A stretch of 64,000 nucleotides of DNA from Roseburia lenta (GTDB taxonomy: Bacteria > Bacillota > Clostridia > Lachnospirales > Lachnospiraceae). Position numbers and translations under genes: made by a program. Every line of letters starts with the position of its first letter. Positions within the stretch are counted from its first letter, which is position 1. Shown here one piece after another: positions 14,605-23,470 of the stretch. The notes under the pieces are model-generated. The model was not told the DNA's origin and did not search any database. It was given only the letters and a program-made list of their open reading frames with translations. Location of the stretch: positions 558,001-622,000 of the forward strand of contig NZ_JACOPG010000001.1 of the NCBI RefSeq assembly GCF_014287435.1. Direction: 5' to 3'.

Positions 14605-16216
14605 AGTTATTTCCCCTTATTGGAACGATATGAGCACCACGCTTTGAATAATGAATCACGGCTTTCTTTGTCTCAATATAATCTCCTTTGCAATAATATC
14701 TACCGATAACATTATCGCAAGTGATTTGCTCCTGTGGTCTTGGATTTCCATTTCTATCTACCTTTATTATACCAGTTCCAGCCTTATTATCAATGATATT
14801 TTGTGCTTCTTCTAGGCTAATTGTTAAAATGCTCTGTGGATTTCCACCTTTGGACGTTCTAGTCTCTAAATACTCTTTATATTTAACTGTTCCATATACG
14901 TGTTTTTGATATTCCTGTTGTTTGAGTTTTGTTGAATATTCTCCTATCTCAATCTTTTTCGTAATGCTACTTGCCGGAATTTGCGGTATTCTTGTCAGTC
15001 CTTTATTACTTTTTACCTTATCGAACCCTTTTATTTGTTTGTTAAGGTCGCTACTTCCACTTGCAATTCTAAGCCTATTATTCTTAGTCTTAACACCGGC
15101 CGCCGCGCTGAACTGCTTATAATCCGAATTCTGTTTCCGTAATTTGCTCTGTAACTCCGCGGTTTCACCACCGATGGCTTTCTGCGCTTCAATCTCACGC
15201 TTGGTAGCCCGGATGCCGCGCTCCATCTTCCGCTGTTGCTGTGATACCTGGTAATAGTCATACTCTCTGCCATTGATTTTGACCGGATCAGGCTCTTCCA
15301 AATCATCCGGTATAATTGATGCGCCCTCCCAGAACGGATAGAAGTCATGCGTACAGTTTACCCCCTTAAGACCGGTAGCCATCCCATATCCTGTCTCTTT
15401 GAAGAAATCCGGGTACTTCTTGCTCTTACCAGAATACGAAAAAACCTTATTCTGCCAAACAGCGTGCTCCGGTCGGCTTCCCATGTGCTGTGAGGTAATG
15501 ACAAGATCCTGCCCGGATGATTTAAGGTTCTCCTCCATAATCTTACCGGACAACTGACTTAACCCTGTCCGCACTGACATTCTGGCAGCCGTGTCAAGTT
15601 GATAAGAGCGGCCATTCGCATAATCAATAGACCGCAATCCACTTTGAGCGAGTCGGTGGACACAATCATTTACTGCCTGATCATATGAGAATGTCCCTGT
15701 TGCTACCTTAAGAAGTGCCAGATCCATCTCTCGCTGATACGCATTTAGAACTCCAGTCGTACCAAACACAGTGTTCTTAAATCCCATTGTACGTGTAAGG
15801 TTCTTAAGTTCGCCGGCCGTCTGCTTCTGAAATGCCAAAAGCAACTGACTCATGCTGTTCGGCTTCTTTAAGTCAACACCATGCTCCTGCCACATGGAAA
15901 GGTCATTGTTCCATGCCATATTGCCTGCTTCTGCAACAAGGTCATTACCTGCGGCCTTTGCCTCTTTCACGGTCTTGTTGATGATGTCCTGCACTTCCTG
16001 CTTATAGGCTGCGGTGTTTTCGGCAACTGCCATCTTATAGTTTTTGTCTGCGCGGAGCATCTTCATGACATCTGCCTGTATCTTTTCGGCAGAGTACCCC
16101 TGCTCAACCATAGATTTCGCCATAAGTTCTGCGGTCTCGGTGTATCTCCCGGTATTCTTCACACGGCGGGCAATATCAGCAATAACCTCATCCTCTAAAT
16201 TCTGGTATAGCCCCAT
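14597..16216 (-). CDS. minor capsid protein 2 with C-terminal toxin-like domain
   Basis: Residues 1 to about 330 match phage minor capsid protein 2: MSVRTGLSQLSGKIMEENL, SQHMGSRPEHAVWQNKVFSY, GLKGVNCTHDFYPFWEGAS. Such proteins bind the portal and may be ejected with DNA. After a basic coiled-coil linker (about 340-430), residues 432-539 resemble polymorphic toxin type 50: YGTVKYKEYLETRTSKGG, ISLEEAQNIIDNKAGTG, and HYSKRGAHIVP near the end. This fusion is seen in other Firmicutes phages. Activity is not known; the domain may act on host nucleic acid after ejection. Confidence 0.85.
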   Translation of the reverse strand: MGLYQNLEDEVIADIARRVKNTGRYTETAELMAKSMVEQGYSAEKIQADVMKMLRADKNYKMAVAENTAAYKQEVQDIINKTVKEAKAAGNDLVAEAGNMAWNNDLSMWQEHGVDLKKPNSMSQLLLAFQKQTAGELKNLTRTMGFKNTVFGTTGVLNAYQREMDLALLKVATGTFSYDQAVNDCVHRLAQSGLRSIDYANGRSYQLDTAARMSVRTGLSQLSGKIMEENLKSSGQDLVITSQHMGSRPEHAVWQNKVFSYSGKSKKYPDFFKETGYGMATGLKGVNCTHDFYPFWEGASIIPDDLEEPDPVKINGREYDYYQVSQQQRKMERGIRATKREIEAQKAIGGETAELQSKLRKQNSDYKQFSAAAGVKTKNNRLRIASGSSDLNKQIKGFDKVKSNKGLTRIPQIPASSITKKIEIGEYSTKLKQQEYQKHVYGTVKYKEYLETRTSKGGNPQSILTISLEEAQNIIDNKAGTGIIKVDRNGNPRPQEQITCDNVIGRYYCKGDYIETKKAVIHYSKRGAHIVPIRGNNYD

Positions 16217-16277
16217 TATGTACTTGTCAATTAGAGTATCAATCTGTTCTTCTGATAATGCCCTTTAAATCACCGCC

Positions 16278-17666
16278 TTAATCTTCCATATCGTCAACCG
16301 GTTCCTCTGTATACTGTATATACTTCTTCGCCTCGTCTTCCGGGATGTTGTATTTCTCCATAAGATACCACACCTTTAAAATCGGCACATCTACAAATGA
16401 AATCGCATCTGCTCTCATGGCTTCCAGTTTCGTCTGCTTGTCCTCAACGTAGGAATCATCAAACTCAATAGACAATTCTTCCTCTACATCATATGACGTA
16501 CCAGAGAATTGGTTGGAGAACCACATGGCTGCATGGATGATATCCTCTATATAATCGCTCGCCTGTTTCCGCTGTTTGTTGAGTTCCTGCATAGAATCCT
16601 GCTTTGTGCCAATGTACTCCGTTGCAGTGGTAATCTTCCCATTCTCGAAGGTGTACTTCTTACTGCCATAGCCGAACTGCATCGACAGGAGAGACAATAC
16701 AAGTTCAAATGCCTTTGTAATCTGCTCCACGCGAATCTCCGGGTTATACTCCTGCACCAGCGTCTTTTCCTCCGGAAACTTTCCGCCATTTTCACCGAGC
16801 AAAATGAAAATCTCTTTCTGCTGCTTTGTCAAATACGGATTTCCGTCTTTATCCTTCTGGATGCAAGCAAGTAACTCATTGATAAATACCAACTTCTGGC
16901 CCTTGTCCAAATCACCATACAGGATGTTATAACAAAGGTCTACCGCCTTAAACAGTGGGATGGAATTGTAAATCTTCGGTAATCCATACCCATCCATATT
17001 GTCGAGATTGTTCACATCCGCATTCGTCATAATGGAAAATGGCTTGATATCTCCGAGTTGAATGCTGGATGATTCCGCATCCAATTTCCGACCAAACTCA
17101 TCAAATACAACCGTATCTGCCTTGTATCTGCCATTCTCAAGAGTGAAAATGACAAGCGTAGTCTTTTCTTTACCTTTAACCGTATTCGTTGCACTAAAGG
17201 CGCACTCTGTGACAAGTTTGTTTTCCACTGTAAGAGGGATAATGCAATCAGCATCGCAATAATTGATGCGGATATCACCGCCTCTTATCGACACGGTCCC
17301 GTCTGCCGATTCCAAATAGTCTGCATTGCGCAGATAGATATAGGCTCCGACAGTTCCGGTTGCAGAGGTTTTCTCCAACTGCTCCCGGTAACGGACATCG
17401 AAGCGGTTGTCTGACAGCAGATTTTTAATGAACTCCTGCGACGCGCTCTCTTTCTCCGGCGCAACTGATACGATTTCACACAAATTCGCATCGTCGGCAC
17501 AGCACCGCTTTGCGAAGTTCATCTTGCTCAACTCATAATCCACGTTGTTCAGATTTTTTCGCTTGTGGAATTCATCAATATCACGATTGGAATACCAATC
17601 ATCGCACAACTTAATGATCGACAGCGCATTCTGATTCACTGAATACCCTAATCCATTCAAATACAC
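16278..17666 (-). CDS. portal protein, SPP1 gp6-type
   Basis: This 462-residue protein starts at a GTG at 17666 (an AGGAAAG precedes it) and follows the large terminase gene. It has portal features: N-terminal RKNLNNVDYELSKMNFAKRC, the central DADCIIPLTVENKLVTECAF, the helical stem TEYIGTKQDSMQELNKQRKQ, and an acidic C-terminus. The portal forms the dodecameric ring for DNA entry and exit. Confidence 0.88.
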   Translation of the reverse strand: MYLNGLGYSVNQNALSIIKLCDDWYSNRDIDEFHKRKNLNNVDYELSKMNFAKRCCADDANLCEIVSVAPEKESASQEFIKNLLSDNRFDVRYREQLEKTSATGTVGAYIYLRNADYLESADGTVSIRGGDIRINYCDADCIIPLTVENKLVTECAFSATNTVKGKEKTTLVIFTLENGRYKADTVVFDEFGRKLDAESSSIQLGDIKPFSIMTNADVNNLDNMDGYGLPKIYNSIPLFKAVDLCYNILYGDLDKGQKLVFINELLACIQKDKDGNPYLTKQQKEIFILLGENGGKFPEEKTLVQEYNPEIRVEQITKAFELVLSLLSMQFGYGSKKYTFENGKITTATEYIGTKQDSMQELNKQRKQASDYIEDIIHAAMWFSNQFSGTSYDVEEELSIEFDDSYVEDKQTKLEAMRADAISFVDVPILKVWYLMEKYNIPEDEAKKYIQYTEEPVDDMED

Positions 17667-17697
17667 CTTTACACACTCTTTCCTGTTACCACTCTCC

Positions 17698-19038
17698 TTA
17701 TCTGTCTAAATCAATATACTCAACAAAATCCAACCAGGTATAGCACTCGCCATCCCACCAGTCGTTGCAATTACCGATGTTCTTATCTTCCGGGATGTTC
17801 GGCTTTTTCTCATCCCATTTCAAAATTCCAATCGCCTTGCGTAATTTCACACATTTCCTGTTAATCTTTAGTCGACCTGTATTCAGTAATATATCAAACG
17901 TCCTAGGTCGGTCAGAGATTTCATTCTTACGACACCCCTTGATATTTCTATATGGCAGTCCTGCCTTTTTAGCGGAACTCCGCAAGCTGTTTATCATTGT
18001 AGTGCTGGCACTGTCCGGGAGCACCCAATCAACGCGGCCATATTTTTCTCTGGACATTCGATAAAACTCTATGAATTTATTGCAGATCGCGTCCGAATCA
18101 ATATCTGGTGACAGTTCCAGACAATCTTCCTCTGCCGTCCTCAAATCGTGATATCCGTTGAAGTACAACTTAAGTACGAATGTTGTCATAGATCCGTTGC
18201 CACCGAAGTCTATGCCAATTGTCACCTTCGATGGCCTGTGAATGAGTCTGCCATCTTTATCTCGCTCTAACAACGGTTCGGTATCGTCGTCATATAAGTA
18301 CGGTTCGTTATTCTCCGCAAATCTCCGGAAGATGACACCTTCGGCTACTGCACGCTCGCCGCGAATATCTCGCTTGTACCATACGGTATCTTTCTGATAT
18401 GTGCTAAGCACAGTTTCAATCTGCTGATCTGACATACTCATATTGTCAACTAGCGTAAAGTGCCCGTAATTATATCCATATCTCGAGTTGACCGCCTGCT
18501 GCTCCTCGTGGAACTTAAGGATATCCGTATAATACCAGTGTTCCTCTTCCTTAGGATTCAGATCATGGAATATCTTACGGTCAGAACTGGACAACGTACG
18601 GTCAAATACCTCTTTCAGGAACTTCGGATGACACTCATTCGCCTCGGTCACATATGCCATGCCGTAGGTATTACCCTTGATAAGTTTTTCGTCTCCATCC
18701 TTGCCACCGCCGGAAACCAGCACGACCTTTTCCCCGGTCTTGGTCTGCACATAGACGCAATCACGGTCCTTGTACTTTCCCTCCCGGCAGCGTCCCTCAA
18801 AGTAATTGAGCAATCCAAATCCATCACAATCCAGTATATTTAGTTTGGCAGTAGCATTGGACACACCAGCCACCAAATGAATTTTATTCTTATGTACTTC
18901 AAGCATGGAGCAGAATATCAATGTTTGCAGAACATTCTTACCACCACGCTTGCCGCCCTCTGCCACATTGAACCAACTACCGAAGCACCGGAGCATATAG
19001 TCATACTGTCTTTGGCTTAGCGGTGCTGGATTATTCAT
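17698..19038 (-). CDS. terL: terminase large subunit
   Basis: Start MNNPAPLSQRQ at 19038 is chosen because GAGGAGG lies nine bases upstream; the frame continues to 19056 inside terS. The 446-residue motor has a Walker A-like EGGKRGGKN (about 27-35), a Walker B/acid motif MAYVTEANE, and the nuclease-domain aspartate in TIGIDFGGNGS. It pumps DNA into the procapsid and cuts concatemers together with TerS. Confidence 0.92.
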   Translation of the reverse strand: MNNPAPLSQRQYDYMLRCFGSWFNVAEGGKRGGKNVLQTLIFCSMLEVHKNKIHLVAGVSNATAKLNILDCDGFGLLNYFEGRCREGKYKDRDCVYVQTKTGEKVVLVSGGGKDGDEKLIKGNTYGMAYVTEANECHPKFLKEVFDRTLSSSDRKIFHDLNPKEEEHWYYTDILKFHEEQQAVNSRYGYNYGHFTLVDNMSMSDQQIETVLSTYQKDTVWYKRDIRGERAVAEGVIFRRFAENNEPYLYDDDTEPLLERDKDGRLIHRPSKVTIGIDFGGNGSMTTFVLKLYFNGYHDLRTAEEDCLELSPDIDSDAICNKFIEFYRMSREKYGRVDWVLPDSASTTMINSLRSSAKKAGLPYRNIKGCRKNEISDRPRTFDILLNTGRLKINRKCVKLRKAIGILKWDEKKPNIPEDKNIGNCNDWWDGECYTWLDFVEYIDLDR

Positions 19039-19882
19039 CGTCCTGCACCTCCTCAAAGTCTTCTATACTCCGGTTGCTTACCGGATGCTGCAGTATATCA
19101 GTGATGGTATGCATATTTTGTAGTAGTTTTTCAGCATCGTTGTCCTTAACCTCTGCTCTCTTCCTGTCATATTCTGCTTTGTATTTATCTTCTGGATGCA
19201 TAAGGAAATACTTCGAAAGCCAATCAATAGCCTTCTGCCTATCAGCCAATTTAATTGAAATGCCACTTCGACCTTGCTTAATCTCTTGCACCAACTGAGT
19301 ATCGGTATCTTTGGATTCTTTCAAATCGACAGTGTTAATCATATATGTATCATCTGTCTCAGGATCATTGAACTCTCTCTGCCCGAATGACATATAGTTA
19401 CCAATATCAGCAAAGGCAATCCGCATCTGCAACTCCACTATATCCTCAGAGTCAGCAACTATCTGTTGGCGCTTGATTTCTTTCAGACGCTCTATCTCTG
19501 CCCGAACCTTATCTTTTGTCAGCAGTCGCGAACCATTTGCTATTGCGGACTCATAACTGCACCCATATACTTTCATATAACTCTGTGTAGCATTAAATGT
19601 CCGGCTGTAATATATGCAGAACATCTGCTGTTCCGGTGTCAAATCATCATTCTGTAATGTCTCCTTTGTACCATCATCGATGAGTGATACTCCCTTGTGT
19701 GCACCTTTATGCTTTTGTGTGCACACATTTTCTGTATTGGGTGCAACCTTATCTCTATTCCAGGCATAGCGCTTCTTCCAACTCTTTACAGTATTGATAG
19801 TGGTCCCATACTTCTCAGCAATGTCCTTATACTTCATACCATCCATATAATCTTTTTCAGCCTTCTCGTAGTTCTCCACCAT
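19031..19882 (-). CDS. terS: terminase small subunit
   Basis: Start MVENYEKAEKDYMDG at 19882 has AGAGGAAG upstream; five more codons are possible. The N-terminus is a helix-turn-helix (YKDIAEKYGTTINTVKSWKK), followed by the Terminase_2 core LTPEQQMFCIYYSRTFNATQ...YGCSYESAIANGSRLL, and an oligomerisation and C-terminal region. It recognises packaging sites and regulates TerL, whose gene it overlaps by eight bases. Confidence 0.9.
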   Translation of the reverse strand: MVENYEKAEKDYMDGMKYKDIAEKYGTTINTVKSWKKRYAWNRDKVAPNTENVCTQKHKGAHKGVSLIDDGTKETLQNDDLTPEQQMFCIYYSRTFNATQSYMKVYGCSYESAIANGSRLLTKDKVRAEIERLKEIKRQQIVADSEDIVELQMRIAFADIGNYMSFGQREFNDPETDDTYMINTVDLKESKDTDTQLVQEIKQGRSGISIKLADRQKAIDWLSKYFLMHPEDKYKAEYDRKRAEVKDNDAEKLLQNMHTITDILQHPVSNRSIEDFEEVQDDE

Positions 19883-19903
19883 CTCACTTCCTCTCATATC
19901 AAA

Positions 19904-19970
19904 ATAAAAAAGCCGAACATACGAAACTTCATAGTCTCATATATTCGGCTCTTAGGCTCTGTTGTTATGT
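19904..19970 (-). terminator. terminator with remnant of a KTR gene 3' end
   Basis: On the minus strand the hairpin AGCCGAA/TTCGGCT (arms at about 19911-19917 and 19943-19950) is followed by T runs. The preceding bases ACAACAGAGCCTAAGAGCC match the end of the KTR gene at 14141-14160 with one change. No KTR coding part remains here. It lies between the ParA-like gene and terS and should end the ParA transcript. Confidence 0.65.
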
Positions 19971-20034
19971 AATTATTATATAACTGAATCGATATATGCG
20001 TCAAATCCTTTCAATGTAACATGAACTCGTCTAT

Positions 20035-21096
20035 CTAGTTATCAATTAATTTAAAAGCATATTGCAATTCCTTTTTATATCTCCTAACACTCCTATTTAC
20101 TTCGACTTTCTTCCCTTCAATTCTAAATTGCGACCCCTCAGAAAGTTTATCTATGGGAATTGCTTTAGATCCACTAATTCTTCCAGAACTATGAAAATCA
20201 GACAGAAGTGCAAAATGATTAACTACATTATCTGAAGAAAATACATCTGCATATTTTTCTGCAATCTCCATTGCCCTTTCAATATACATTCTTGATGCTT
20301 TATCTATTTGATGATCTGCTTGCCTATTCCAACCACAATGGGTCATTAACACAGCTTGGACAACTGGTTTTTCCTCAATACCAGCCCTTTGTCTCCACAG
20401 ATTAAAATCACTGCCATCATCTTTTAACATTTGCAATGTTAGTTCTAATGAATATATTGACTGTTCATCTACCCTGACTGGAATAATAAGTGCTTCTGAT
20501 GCAGCCCATGCCAAATGAGTTCCTCCTGCAAAAAATGGACTCGTATCAATTAAAACTTTCTCAGTTTTTGTCAACTCAACCTGCTGTTCAATTATGTCCT
20601 TAAGCATGTTTAATACTACTGCAACAGCTTTTTTATTCCCTCCTTGTGTTGTCATTCCGTAATACTCATTCAACCTAGAATAAAACTGACTAGGGTACAA
20701 AAATAACTTACTACTACCAGGAATATAATAACAGGTTTTTCCATCTTGAAACTGGGCATTTGTATCTTGAACTCTTAATGCAAGTCGTTCGCTATCTATA
20801 TCCCATGCCTCTCCCATCATTTTTTCCATTAAAGCATCGTGTATTGTAGCCCCTTCATAAGGCTCTTTATTATTCAAAAATAGCGTTGTGAAATTTTGTT
20901 GCGGGCACATATCCAAAAAAAGTGTCATATATTTTTGGCACATTGCATAAGCTAAGTTAAAAGAAAGTGTTGTTTTTCCTATTCCACCGCGGAAATTAGT
21001 CACTGCATATGTTTGAAACTTTTTACTATCTGGCAATATTATGGAATCTGAATCGTCCGACAATATTTTTTCATATCTATCAAATAATTCTTGCAT
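20035..21096 (-). CDS. ParA-like ATPase, solitary
   Basis: This 353-residue protein has a deviant Walker A in TNFRGGIGKTTLSFNLAYA (about residues 33-51), then LFLDMCPQQNFTTLFL and VLIDTSPFFAGG, the ParA/AAA_31 switch motifs. The lysine usually seen before GG in KGGxGKT is arginine here. No parB-like gene or clustered centromere repeat is near. It has its own strong promoter and lies between terS and the early genes, so it is probably expressed as cargo in the lysogen. It could serve exclusion, defence or segregation; the sequence does not decide. Confidence 0.82.
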   Translation of the reverse strand: MQELFDRYEKILSDDSDSIILPDSKKFQTYAVTNFRGGIGKTTLSFNLAYAMCQKYMTLFLDMCPQQNFTTLFLNNKEPYEGATIHDALMEKMMGEAWDIDSERLALRVQDTNAQFQDGKTCYYIPGSSKLFLYPSQFYSRLNEYYGMTTQGGNKKAVAVVLNMLKDIIEQQVELTKTEKVLIDTSPFFAGGTHLAWAASEALIIPVRVDEQSIYSLELTLQMLKDDGSDFNLWRQRAGIEEKPVVQAVLMTHCGWNRQADHQIDKASRMYIERAMEIAEKYADVFSSDNVVNHFALLSDFHSSGRISGSKAIPIDKLSEGSQFRIEGKKVEVNRSVRRYKKELQYAFKLIDN

Positions 21097-21116
21097 ACTT
21101 TTACCTCCTTTTTTAC

Positions 21117-21145
21117 ATAATAACTCATGGAAGTTTATTTGTCAA
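21117..21145 (-). promoter_or_regulatory. strong sigma-A promoter of the ParA-like gene
   Basis: TTGACA (21145-21140), a 17-base spacer and TATTAT (21122-21117) precede an AAGGAGG site and the ATG. Two copies of AACTTCCA flank the -35 box and could be a regulator's binding site. Confidence 0.75.
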
Positions 21146-21276
21146 CTGGAAGTTTTATAGATGATTGTACTTTCATTCGCGTTTTGTCAGTTTTCGAATC
21201 ATTAATACATGATTGCCAACATCATTGCCCGACAAGAACTATGCGATGATGATAAGGGTTGATACTAATACCATTA

Positions 21277-21702
21277 TCATCCTTCCAACAAAAATTGCTT
21301 CTGTTCGAGAGCCTGGTATATCGTCTTGCCATTCAATTCAATGTATGGCAAGAATATCTCCTGCAACTTAACCATCTCAATATCCAATAATGCCATCTGT
21401 GCCTCAACCCAATCTTTCAATATGCGCCACGCGACACGTTCAGCCTGCTCTCTGGTCGCTTTAATATTCTTAGTTCCTTTTTGCTTTTCTCTTTTAAGAA
21501 CTTCGAGGCATTCATCAATTTTCACCGGGAGTCTTACCGGAACCTGCTGCATACCTGTATCGATCAGAAACGATAAGCCGGTGATACTCTCTCCGTCGTA
21601 ATTTTTCATGATGCTTTTGGCATTATGCTTCATGAGAATATATTCAATTTCTGAAACCGTCTTAAATGAATCTACTGATGTCGTATAATTCAATATTGCC
21701 AT
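21277..21702 (-). CDS. conserved phage protein of unknown function
   Basis: Start MAILNYTTSVDSFKTVSEI at 21702 has an AAGGAGGTAGAG site; the frame is open to 21762 but without a signal. The 141-residue product has LPVKIDECLEVLKREKQK and RVAWRILKDWVEAQMALLDI, a pattern common among small early proteins of Firmicutes phages and mobile elements. No activity can be assigned. Confidence 0.75.
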   Translation of the reverse strand: MAILNYTTSVDSFKTVSEIEYILMKHNAKSIMKNYDGESITGLSFLIDTGMQQVPVRLPVKIDECLEVLKREKQKGTKNIKATREQAERVAWRILKDWVEAQMALLDIEMVKLQEIFLPYIELNGKTIYQALEQKQFLLEG

Positions 21703-21722
21703 CTCTCTACCTCCTTTTCTAA

Positions 21723-21965
21723 CTATCCCTTCGTCTGATATGGTTCTGGTAGTGGCTTCCATGCGATAACATTGTACTGACCTATTCCAGTAAGTCCCAA
21801 TGTATCACTTTATGTCTGTGAAAACCAAAAACCATTGTCTAATTGAGCAACAACTCTTATAGAACCGCCCCTTGCCGTACTTTCTGCATAAATAAGCACT
21901 AACTCCATTTCTTCCGGCAACCGCTCACTGCATGGAATCCAACCGTTGTTGTATTCTTCTGCTAC
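21723..21965 (-). pseudogene. decayed DUF551 gene
   Basis: The frame encodes GWIPCSERLPEEMELVLIY...FWFSQT, then a TAA stop at 21812-21810, then resumes in the same frame as GQYNVIAWKPLPEPYQTKG before a second stop. Both halves are the start and end of a DUF551 protein. There is also no standard start codon upstream of GWIPC. The gene is therefore broken in two ways, or the first half is a truncated product. Confidence 0.7.
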
Positions 21966-22147
21966 TTCCTTTCTTCTGATTTCTGCTTTATAAAAGCATC
22001 AATCTTGCTTGCACATACATTACATACCTGATACTCCCTTTCTCCACCACTCATTTGTACAGTTCCATAGTGATTAAAATTTACATTTACACCGTTCAAA
22101 TTGTAATCAACATCACAACCGCACATATCACATTTTACTATTATCAT
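21962..22147 (-). CDS. small zinc-finger phage protein
   Basis: This 61-residue protein has two CxxC pairs, KCDMCGCDV and VCNVCASKI, spaced about 35 residues apart, suggesting one zinc site. It overlaps the next gene upstream by 20 bases. Function unknown. Confidence 0.7.
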   Translation of the reverse strand: MIIVKCDMCGCDVDYNLNGVNVNFNHYGTVQMSGGEREYQVCNVCASKIDAFIKQKSEERK

Positions 22148-22442
22148 TTACTCCTCCTGCCTTTACAATCTCGATTGCCTTATCAATTCCCTCATGTATT
22201 CCATTACAGTATTGCCCATACCAATTATCAGATTCTCTTGCAAAAATATCTGTTTCTAACTTCTCTTGTTGCTCCCTTAACTGCTCCACAACCTTATCTA
22301 CATTATAGGCTGTTGGCTGTTCGTCAATCTTTTGTGCCAACGCAAAGAACATATCCTCGCTGTTTCTTTGTGTAAGAAGAATATCCATAAACCATTGTTG
22401 ATATAATTCTTTTTTCAATTCATCTGCATCAATTAACCTCAT
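22128..22442 (-). CDS. conserved small phage protein (MRLIDADEL type)
   Basis: This 104-residue protein begins MRLIDADELKKELYQQW and contains IDEQPTAYNVDKVVEQLREQ, a pattern very common in Firmicutes prophages. It is helical, with GIDKAIEIVKAGG at the end. Its biochemical role is not known. Confidence 0.78.
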   Translation of the reverse strand: MRLIDADELKKELYQQWFMDILLTQRNSEDMFFALAQKIDEQPTAYNVDKVVEQLREQQEKLETDIFARESDNWYGQYCNGIHEGIDKAIEIVKAGGVNDNSKM

Positions 22443-22486
22443 TCTTAATTACTCCTTCCAACCCGTGACAGATTGTCACGCGTTCA

Positions 22487-22648
22487 TCATCTTTCCTCAT
22501 CTCCACACCGTATCATGCTTAACGGATATGGACATTCGTCACATTCACAGTCTGCTGCACAGTCTTCATGCTGGCAGTAGTTCTTGATTACCGCTACCGC
22601 TTTTTTGAAGTCTTCTGGCATATTCTTATAATAATTTTCATTCATCAT
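22487..22648 (-). CDS. small Cys-rich phage protein
   Basis: Start MMNENYYKNMPEDFKKAV at 22648 overlaps the upstream stop (GCATGATG). The 53-residue protein ends with a cysteine cluster (CQHEDCAADCECDECPYP) that could bind one metal. The longer open frame to 22765 lies within the upstream gene. Function unknown. Confidence 0.68.
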   Translation of the reverse strand: MMNENYYKNMPEDFKKAVAVIKNYCQHEDCAADCECDECPYPLSMIRCGDEER

Positions 22649-22917
22649 GCTCTCTCCCATCCCCTCAAATCTTCTACTTCTTCCTCTGTAGCTTCTCCGT
22701 CGATTGTTTCGGTGTGATATTTCCATCCTGCTTGATAACCATACATTGTGAATTTCTTTCCGCATTTATCACAAGTGTATGTGTTAGTATCTTCCGTGTA
22801 ACAATCAGCGCAATCATCGCCTATATATGTATCTTCATAAGACGGCTCGTATTCTTCGCCACAATACGGACAGATGATATTCTCATCATCTTCCTCATTC
22901 CAATAATTGCTACTCAT
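22645..22917 (-). CDS. small zinc-ribbon phage protein
   Basis: Start MSSNYWNEEDDENIICPYC at 22917 has a GGAGAGAAT-like site. The 90-residue acidic protein has CPYCGEEY, a central CADC, and CDKCGKKF, consistent with two zinc ribbons. Related small proteins occur in many prophages. Function unknown. Confidence 0.72.
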   Translation of the reverse strand: MSSNYWNEEDDENIICPYCGEEYEPSYEDTYIGDDCADCYTEDTNTYTCDKCGKKFTMYGYQAGWKYHTETIDGEATEEEVEDLRGWERA

Positions 22918-22925
22918 ATTCTCTC

Positions 22926-23108
22926 CTATTCTGCTTCTGATTGAAGCCATTCCACAAGGTCTGGATGTTCATTTATGCACTCTGAACAAACTTTCCCTTC
23001 ACAATCAACGTGACACATAAAATCTATAAGGCAAATATCTTCTATGTTCATTATCATATCCGCCAGTTCTTCGTCTGTCATACTTCTGATTCTATCAGCG
23101 TTAGTCAT
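22926..23108 (-). CDS. small conserved phage protein
   Basis: This 60-residue protein, MTNADRIRSMTDEELADMI, has a short helical N-terminus and CHVDCEGKVCSECINEHPD, then LVEWLQSEAE. The same pattern occurs widely in Firmicutes phages. It may bind a metal through the four cysteines. Function unknown. Confidence 0.75.
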   Translation of the reverse strand: MTNADRIRSMTDEELADMIMNIEDICLIDFMCHVDCEGKVCSECINEHPDLVEWLQSEAE

Positions 23109-23113
23109 TTCTC

Positions 23114-23467
23114 TTACCTCTCCAATTTTTCAAAATAAAATATTATCTCGTCACTCTTATGTTCAACAATTCCAAATCTTTCGGCTACTTGATATGGAAT
23201 ACTATCTCGCATAAGTCTGTTGTGTATTTTGGATAAATAGTCTCTAAACCCTTCGATATCTAAAGTTGCCTTGTAGTGATTACAACTTCTACAAGCAGGC
23301 AAATAGTTAGATATGTCATCTTCTCCGCCTACCCTTAATGGTGTTGCATGATCTACCTGCATCTGCTTGTACTCAAGCGGAATACCGCAATAGGCACATC
23401 TATGATTACATTTATCATAAACGGCAAGTCGAACCGTTTTAGGTATAGCCTTCCTCAACTTTTCCAC
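23114..23467 (-). CDS. HNH endonuclease
   Basis: This 117-residue protein has the HNH core: CNHRCAYCG, QVDHATPLRVGGEDDISNY (first histidine and loop), and LPACRSCNHYKA. The two CxxC pairs hold the structural zinc. It lies in the early region, not by terminase, so it may be a homing or recombination-associated nuclease rather than a packaging factor. Confidence 0.85.
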   Translation of the reverse strand: MEKLRKAIPKTVRLAVYDKCNHRCAYCGIPLEYKQMQVDHATPLRVGGEDDISNYLPACRSCNHYKATLDIEGFRDYLSKIHNRLMRDSIPYQVAERFGIVEHKSDEIIFYFEKLER

Positions 23468-23470
23468 CTC

